Assembly: GCA_930367205.1 (NCBI GenBank)
Contig: OV884015.1
Location: forward strand, 105,278,509-105,342,508
Direction of reading: 5' to 3'
DNA: 64,000 nucleotides
Origin: Acanthosoma haemorrhoidale
Taxonomy: Eukaryota > Arthropoda > Insecta > Hemiptera > Acanthosomatidae
Positions 57,801 through 64,000 of the stretch are shown here, piece by piece. Numbering within the stretch: position 1 is the first letter of the stretch; every line of letters starts with the position of its first letter. Made by a program: the position numbers and the translations under genes. Below the pieces are notes generated by a model. That model ran no database searches, had not been told where the DNA came from, and saw nothing but the letters and a program-made list of their open reading frames with translations.

Positions 57801-58525
57801 AAAATAACTGATAAGGGCATTACCGAATAAGGAATGTACCTGATAAGGACGTTGCCTAATAATCAATGTAAATGATAAGGACATTACCTAATAATTAATG
57901 TGCCCGATAAGGGCATTACCTAATAATTAATATGCCCGATAAGGTAACGTCCTTATAATTAATGTGCCCGATAAGGTAATTTCCTTATAATTAATGTGCC
58001 CGGTAAGTTAATTTCCTAATGATTAATGTAACCAATAAGGGTATTACCTAATAATAATTGTACCCGATAAGGTAATGTCCTAATAATTAATGTGCCCGAT
58101 AAGGTAGTTTCCTAATAATTAATGTAACCAATAAGGGTATTACCTAATAATTATGTGCCCGATAAGGTAATTTCCTAATAATTAATGTAACCAATAAGGG
58201 TATTACCTAATAATTAATGTACCCGATAAGGTAATGTCCTAATAATTAATGTGCCCGGTAAGGTGATTTCCTAATAATTAATTAAATCAATAAGGGTATT
58301 AACTAATAATTAATGTACCCGATAAGGTAATGCCCTAATAATTAATGTGGCCGATAAGGTCATTTTCTAATAATTAATGTACATAATAAGGGCATTACCT
58401 AATAATTAGTGTACCTGATAAGGGAATTACCTAGTAATTATTATCCTGATAAGGACATTGCCTTATAATGTACATAAAGGGCATTGTCTTATAATTAATG
58501 CACCTCTAATAAGGACATTACTCTT
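57801..58525. repeat. 32-bp minisatellite block 3
   Basis: About 23 further units. In the middle part three variants cycle in order (CCCGATAAGGTAATGTCC, CCCGATAAGGTAATTTCC, ACCAATAAGGGTATTACC), forming a higher-order repeat of about 95 bp. Confidence 0.93.
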
Positions 58526-58944
58526 TTCATCGAGGATTAGAAAATTTATTTATGAAGATTGTTGAGGTGCAGAAGTTAGACCAGCAGGCACTGTTAAACC
58601 CAACACTAACCTCAGCATTATTAGCAACAACATTTTATTTTTTTCTAATTTTAATTTACTAATAATCACATGAGATATACAATTGAAGGAAGAAGGACCC
58701 ATGCTCCAGAACTGTTATGAGATACGAGCCGGTAAAGGTTTTCGACACTCTCAGAAAATGTCTAGGCTACCAAACAACTCCTGCCGACATTTCATTATGT
58801 CAACCAGTTATTCCTAAACCAGTACTGAAAATTCACAACAAAGAGCTTGACGTTATTCCAATTCGTTGAAAGAAACATCATGACTACTTACAAGCCCTTT
58901 TTATGGGAAACGCACTGAGACGACCGAACACAGACAGGCGGGGT

Positions 58945-59480
58945 GTAATGACTGTGCTACGGGATTAGGGTGGTTGGATAGTCTACTATGGAATCTCATG
59001 AACTTGGAAGGGAAGAGTTCAAGAATGTAGGGTGTATTAAGATAGTTATGAAGAGTTTTGTTGCTGACGTAATAAGGGGCATTTACTGTTGTTCTCAGGA
59101 CTTTTGATTGAAAGGATTGGATGCGGTTGATGTTCGACCTTTTTTTGCTGTCCCCCATAGCTCTATTCCGTAGGTCCAGATTGGCTTAAATATAACTCTG
59201 TAGATTAGTAACTTATTTTCTATTGAGAGATGGAATGTCCAAAGCGTCTGTTCTTGTCTTTTTAGCCTCGCATGTGGGTTCCAGGTCAGCCGTTTGTCGA
59301 GGTGGAAGCCTAAGTACCGTACTATCTCGGATACAGGGAGAGGAATAGAATTAAATAAACTAGTGGAGAAGACTTGTGGCAGAGGCTGAAGGTAATGCTG
59401 GTGTGGTTTAAAGCTAATTTTTTTTCCCCTATTCCGTACGTCCAGATTGGCTTAGGTATAACTTTGTAGAGATTGGCCTA
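58945..59480 (-). mobile_element. LINE J1 fragment
   Basis: The minus strand encodes RIQSFQSKVLRTTVNAPYYV and NKTLHNYLNTPYILELFPSK. Its 5' part is rearranged, with a second short piece at 59420-59480. Confidence 0.75.
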
Positions 59481-59834
59481 GCCCTTATGACGCTTATACG
59501 CGATCTAAAGCCTTCGCTGCTTGCACCTTAAAAAATATTCATACGCACGAGTAGAATGGGAGGAAATGGCTGGTTCGAGAGGCAGTATTGAGGATTGTAT
59601 AGTCAAAGAAAATTAACTGTATGAACGTCATAAAGTTTGTAGGAATCACGCTTTTAACAATTTTGACTTGGGGGGGGGGTGTTCACCTCCTGCTTGTCTC
59701 CAGTATTGTAATAATAAAATAAATATTCTCAAGAGACCCAAAACATATCACATCCCAGAAAGTTGTGAGAAATTAGTGCAACAATATTGTACCAGTTGTA
59801 TTCGACAGGTAGGCTATTCCCGCACGACCTAGCA

Positions 59835-60715
59835 GTAGGTTGGGACCAAAATTAAAATAGGCTCAACTATTGCTGCTTTCGCGGATGACATAGTGGTGTA
59901 CAGCAGCATAAGTGCCAAGGTTCTAAGACAGGCTGAAGTAGCCTGTAACCAGATCAGTGAGAGATTGGGGAGACTCAATATCTCTGTAAAGGGACGCGGG
60001 TAAGACTGACTGCGTAATTTTCTCTTTCCAAAAGGGAAAAAGCCCGCTGCCTACTAGTTACATTGTAGGAACGGAGGAAAACTCACCAGCCAACAACCTA
60101 GTATATCTGGGAATTGAAATAGACAGACACCTCCATTTTAGTAACCATTTTGCGAAGAAGTTGAAGCAAACCCGCACGAAGTCTTACCGGCTTACGCATT
60201 TATTGACTTCCCCCAATCTATCACTGCGTCTCAAGCTATTGATTTACAAGAGCGTACTCAGGCCTACTCTGCTGTATGGTGCACCGCTTTTTCGTCATCT
60301 GACGTATACGACAGCTCGGCGACTCCCACAATTCCAAAACGGTATACTGATGAAAGCGGTCAGACATACTTCATTCAAGCAGCGGAGCAATAGTGAGCTT
60401 CACGAGGTCTTTGAGCTGCTATCAAATTTTTCGACTCCTTACAGTACTTGACAAACCCGGTGTTTAACACTATAACCCTCGCTCCGCTCCCCTATCAATG
60501 GCAGAAACGCTTTAGTCTTAGGTAGTCTTAGTCAGCTCATCACCTAGTATTGTATATATGTTGACTTTTTACCTTCAATCTGAAATTGTATTATATTTAT
60601 GCCCTCTTTCCAATGCATCAGCGCATCGCAAAAAGAGGAGAAATTGTAAATCAAAATTTTTGTTCATTGTAAAACTTATCAATAAAGAGGTTTGTTTTTG
60701 AAATTAAAAAAAAAA
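59835..60715 (+). mobile_element. LINE J3 fragment with reverse transcriptase catalytic motif
   Basis: At about 59870-59900 it reads TIAAFADDIVVYSSI, holding the F-A-D-D catalytic block of non-LTR reverse transcriptases. A frame at 60161-60451 follows (TKSYRLTHLLTSPNLSLRLK, SVLRPTLLYGAPLFRHL), then a 3' UTR and an A-rich tail near 60705-60718. The frame changes between these parts, so it is inactive. Confidence 0.8.
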
Positions 60716-60719
60716 AAAA

Positions 60720-62555
60720 CCATGCCTCAGGTTTTGGTTTGTGTAATTTTTACACGAACATATAAAAAACAGTTGATTTTTATAAAAAAAAAATCAAAGA
60801 ATTTAAAACAAATTCAACAAAACTGGCCACCGCCATCAATTTTGATTATAAATTCATACAATAATTGGTACGTTTCAGACTCATTCAGTCCATCATCAAA
60901 ATTATCAGAAGAAAAATACTAAAAATCAAAATTTTTATATTAATATAATAATGTTCCAACGATCTTAAAGAAATTTAAAAAAAACAAAAAAAACTTTGGT
61001 ACTCACGTGTTCCAAATTAAATAATAAAAATGTTCAATGAATAATTGTCAGTATATAAAAATATATTTTTGGAATAGTATCTATCAGTCAGCTTTATCTA
61101 TCCCTGATATTATATTAGTTGTAGCTGGAGGTTTTGCTGTGTGTTGTCTGTTAAAATTTCTATCTCATGTAAACAACCTGGTATACTTGTCAGCTATTGT
61201 TATAATAATCAAAATAAATTAAAAAATTTAACTTATTAATTTTGTCAACATATTGCAAACCTTTTCCTTTTACTGTTTATAATTAACAGTATTTTTTGTT
61301 ATATGAATCGATTCTAAACGTTCTTTTCCAATTTTTTTTTTGGGTCAAAATATGTTGGTTGAATACTGCTGTGATTGGCTAAAGCTGTAACATTTAAATT
61401 CTTCTGATTTTTACAATTGGTTCTATGTTATGAAGATCTATTTCTTAAATTTCTATGGTTTCACCAATATAACATTTCACGCCATGCAACTTCTCGCTTG
61501 AAAATTCCCTTTTCCGATTCCGTACATATTCAAATTGAATACAAGAATCGGAAAAATTTCAAAACATAATTGTATCATATTAATTATAAATTATAAAAGA
61601 TAATATTATATAGCAATAATAATTTGTTTTTGTTTTTGGGGGCGGGGGTAAAATTAGATGGACACCCAATTTAATGTCACCTTTAAATGAAATATGAATT
61701 TTTATAATAAAATAAAAATATTTTTATCTTAAACAGTATTTTAACGTATTAAAATAAATAGATTATTAAATAAATTTACGTATTCGGGCATGTAATAAAC
61801 ATTGACATCCACACAATATGGGCTAAAAAAAATTTATCTGCCCACAATGTTATTTTTTATCCTACTGAGTGCTATTAATAATAATTTAATAGCTTGTTCA
61901 TTTCAATACACATAACAACAATATCCAATGCTAGGTGAAAAAAAATAATATATCCTTTATTAAACTTAACTATTTACTATAAAATACCATAAAAAAAACT
62001 GAAATAACCTAACTATCACAATAGAAAGCCTTGAAGTTTTCCAGATGGGCAGAAATAGACCACTTCTTATAACATTTTGGAGGTCGTTCAAAATGCTTAT
62101 GACCTTATCTACATTTAAATGTTTTAAAAACCATTCCCGAATTTCCATTTTGGATTTACTTCTATATTTAAATAACAAGAAGGCACATTACAAAAAGTGA
62201 TTTGCAGATTTCCTAGGTTAGTACATTTGAAAAAAAATGTTGGTGAGAATTATATTGAAATCAGAATTTTTTGTTTGGCAAGACTTCTAAGTTTATTTTT
62301 GTTACCGTCAAAGTCGACTGATCCCATGATCATATTTGATGTATCTGAGACCATTTACAGTTAAATCAAAGCATCGAAAAATTTTTGAAAGTAAGACAGG
62401 CCACGAGAAGCGTGTTGTAAGCTAAACCTTGAGAAGATACGAAAAAGTGGTTTTTAGAATGACGTATGCGAGCGTATCTTTCGTCCCTTCATTTTTGTGG
62501 CAAAGCAGTCCCGCAGCTATGGATAGTATCATTATCATTATCATTATAATCCCGA
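60720..62555. other. Intron 1 of the CPAP1 gene, right part
   Basis: Very AT-rich. No exon or recognised element. Confidence 0.4.
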
Positions 62556-62559
62556 TACA

Positions 62560-62780
62560 CATCATCACTTTTAATAAATTCAGTCCAGTAATGTATAATG
62601 TACATCAGTATACTTTTGTACAATGCAGATCACTATTAGTAGAAAACAGAATTTTGTATAAAATGTAGCCAAGCTACAGGAAATATAATGAAGCAACTGT
62701 AAATAGATTCGTTTGTAAAATCTATATTTTGTAACATATATTAATTTTGTAACAAGGGGATATGGAAAAAAAAATCCCGA
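62560..62780 (+). mobile_element. LINE J2 3'-tail fragment
   Basis: Matches 8890-9090 (ATGTATAATGTACATCA…TATACTTTTGTACAATGCAG) with an A-rich end. Confidence 0.65.
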
Positions 62781-63549
62781 TACTGCTCCCATAATTAGAA
62801 ATTAAATAAATTCACTTCCCACCTAGGGATTCGGATCCTTCAAATCATGAAGTAATCGGCTCAGAGGTACGAAATCCCTCGACGAATCTTGGTACGCTTA
62901 AAAATATTATATTATATTTTTGTAAACTACAGTGTTGAAATTCTTACTACCACAATTATTGATAGAACTGTATACCAATACAAGCAGACCAGTTTCAAAT
63001 CAACGAAATGACAGGCTCTTAGCTTCAGAAAGACGTAAATACTTGTCATATTGAGAATTAAAAACTCAAAAAACTTAGTATCCGAAGTTTTTAACCTAAT
63101 GATTTAAACCGGGGGTTCTAAAGCAATAATCCAAGTACTAAAAGTTCTTTTCAGGATAATTTTTTGTCGTTTTATTGAAAATGCACGATTTTAATTTAAA
63201 TAATTATGATTCATCTGTATTTTCCGTATAATTTGTTTAATATTCATTTCGATATGGTGAAAATTATTCTTCATTAAGTTGCTAAAAAATAAAGAGTTTC
63301 CAGTCGTCAACACGAACTATCAGTAGCAGTAATAATGAAAAATATTTAACGAGTAACTAGTAATTTACTATTACTCATAAACAAAAAGTAATAATGATAC
63401 ACTACTTTACGAAATGAACGTTCTCGATTCGAATCCTTAGTGTTCAGTTCAGAACGAGTGTTTTAACCCTCACACTTCTCATAAATAATTTTTAGTATGG
63501 TACACATTTAAAGACTTTCTGAATGATTCAGGTTCAATGTAAAAGTATT

Positions 63550-63660
63550 AAAAATTGTATAAAATATAGCCAAGCAAAAGGACATAAATAGATTAGTTTA
63601 TATAGAATCTAGACCGATTTCCATAATTTATAATAATAAGGGGATATGAGAAAAAAATAG
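63550..63660 (+). mobile_element. LINE J2 3'-tail fragment, diverged
   Basis: Carries ATTGTATAAAATATAGCCAA and the GGGGATATGAGAAAAAAAT tail of J2. Confidence 0.5.
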
Positions 63661-63949
63661 ACAAATAAATTTTTAAAAATTCAGTTTTTGTACGAGTTTT
63701 AGAGATATGATATCCACTCGAAGTCTCTACGACATTATCATTGAATGCTATTTATTGGAGATTGATTACATTTATCATTACTAAAGAAATCCTGTGTTCA
63801 TAGTTATTTGTTCACGCACATGTACACATTTTTTAGTCGTGATTGTGGTGAATGAAGCGATAAATTGACAATTTTTCACTGCAAGCAGGGAATAATGATT
63901 ACAGCTGATGTTTTTTATTTTTTTTACAGTAGAGATAAAGCGTACTTAC

Positions 63950-63983
63950 CCATGAGTACAAGACATAGGACAGATGTCTTCAT
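63950..63983 (-). CDS. CPAP1: CPAP1-type cuticular protein, exon 1
   Basis: Minus-strand ATG at 63983 to ...CTC ATG G, then a consensus donor GTAAGT at 63949. It reads MKTSVLCLVLM plus one base. Joined to exon 2 that base makes GTG (Val), giving a textbook signal peptide MKTSVLCLVLMVACCA with cleavage expected before YGG. The 7.0-kb intron separates it from exon 2. Its promoter lies beyond the right edge of the window. The phase fit and the signal peptide completed across the junction support the pairing. Confidence 0.88.
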
Positions 63984-64000
63984 GTTGCCACCGTAGATCG

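Noticed and set aside
56290..58525. CRISPR-like or regulatory operator array
   Set aside because: Tandem units without spacers, clearly a minisatellite.
62429..62668. 79-aa plus-strand frame with a poly-Ile run
   Set aside because: Formed by an ATT microsatellite and a LINE tail.

Overview
The window looks like nuclear DNA of an insect. It is AT-rich and intron-rich, with spliced cuticle-protein genes and a heavy load of mariner, Tc1, piggyBac, pogo-type and jockey-like elements. The protein styles and transposons would suit a hemipteran, but that is inference. There is no sign of prokaryotic or organellar DNA. All exon models below were built by hand from splice signals, codon phase and protein family pattern.

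Left half (1-33 kb, + strand): a tandem cluster of four CPCFC-family cuticular protein genes, whose mature proteins carry C-X5-C motifs of the type CPNYPYC. Each complete gene has a TATA box, a tiny first exon encoding only 4-6 residues ending in Lys-Gln, a long phase-0 intron (4-7 kb), and one main exon holding the rest of the signal peptide and the mature chain. Gene A has only its main exon in the window (551-781). Gene B is 2747-10024, gene C 15556-19997 and gene D 25143-32682. A and C are near-identical and share a LINE relic in the intron, so they come from a recent segmental duplication. D is enlarged to four motifs.

Middle (35.7-45 kb, + strand): a five-exon gene for a 209-residue protein with an acidic N-terminus and a basic, coiled-coil C-terminus. 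The family is not recognised. Its 3' UTR region is a six-copy tandem repeat of 82-86 bp. Its third intron holds a mariner relic, a tRNA-like relic and a LINE tail that ends 16 bp before an acceptor.

Right half (48.4-64 kb, - strand): a three-exon CPAP1-type gene (117 aa, one six-cysteine chitin-binding domain) with 8.1 kb and 7.0 kb introns. Its second exon sits between two blocks of a 32-bp minisatellite, and its splice donor reads as part of a repeat unit.

The rest is mobile-element debris. It includes a mariner end amplified into a 34-bp minisatellite, a snap-back mariner, a nearly full-length decayed mariner, a Tc1-like element with long inverted repeats, two piggyBac-type elements, a pogo-type MITE nested in a deleted LINE, a solo LTR with 4-bp target duplication inside an inverted duplication, and many LINE fragments. 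CPCFC and CPAP1 proteins are both secreted to the chitinous cuticle, so two cuticle loci lie close together here with a probable nuclear protein gene between them.
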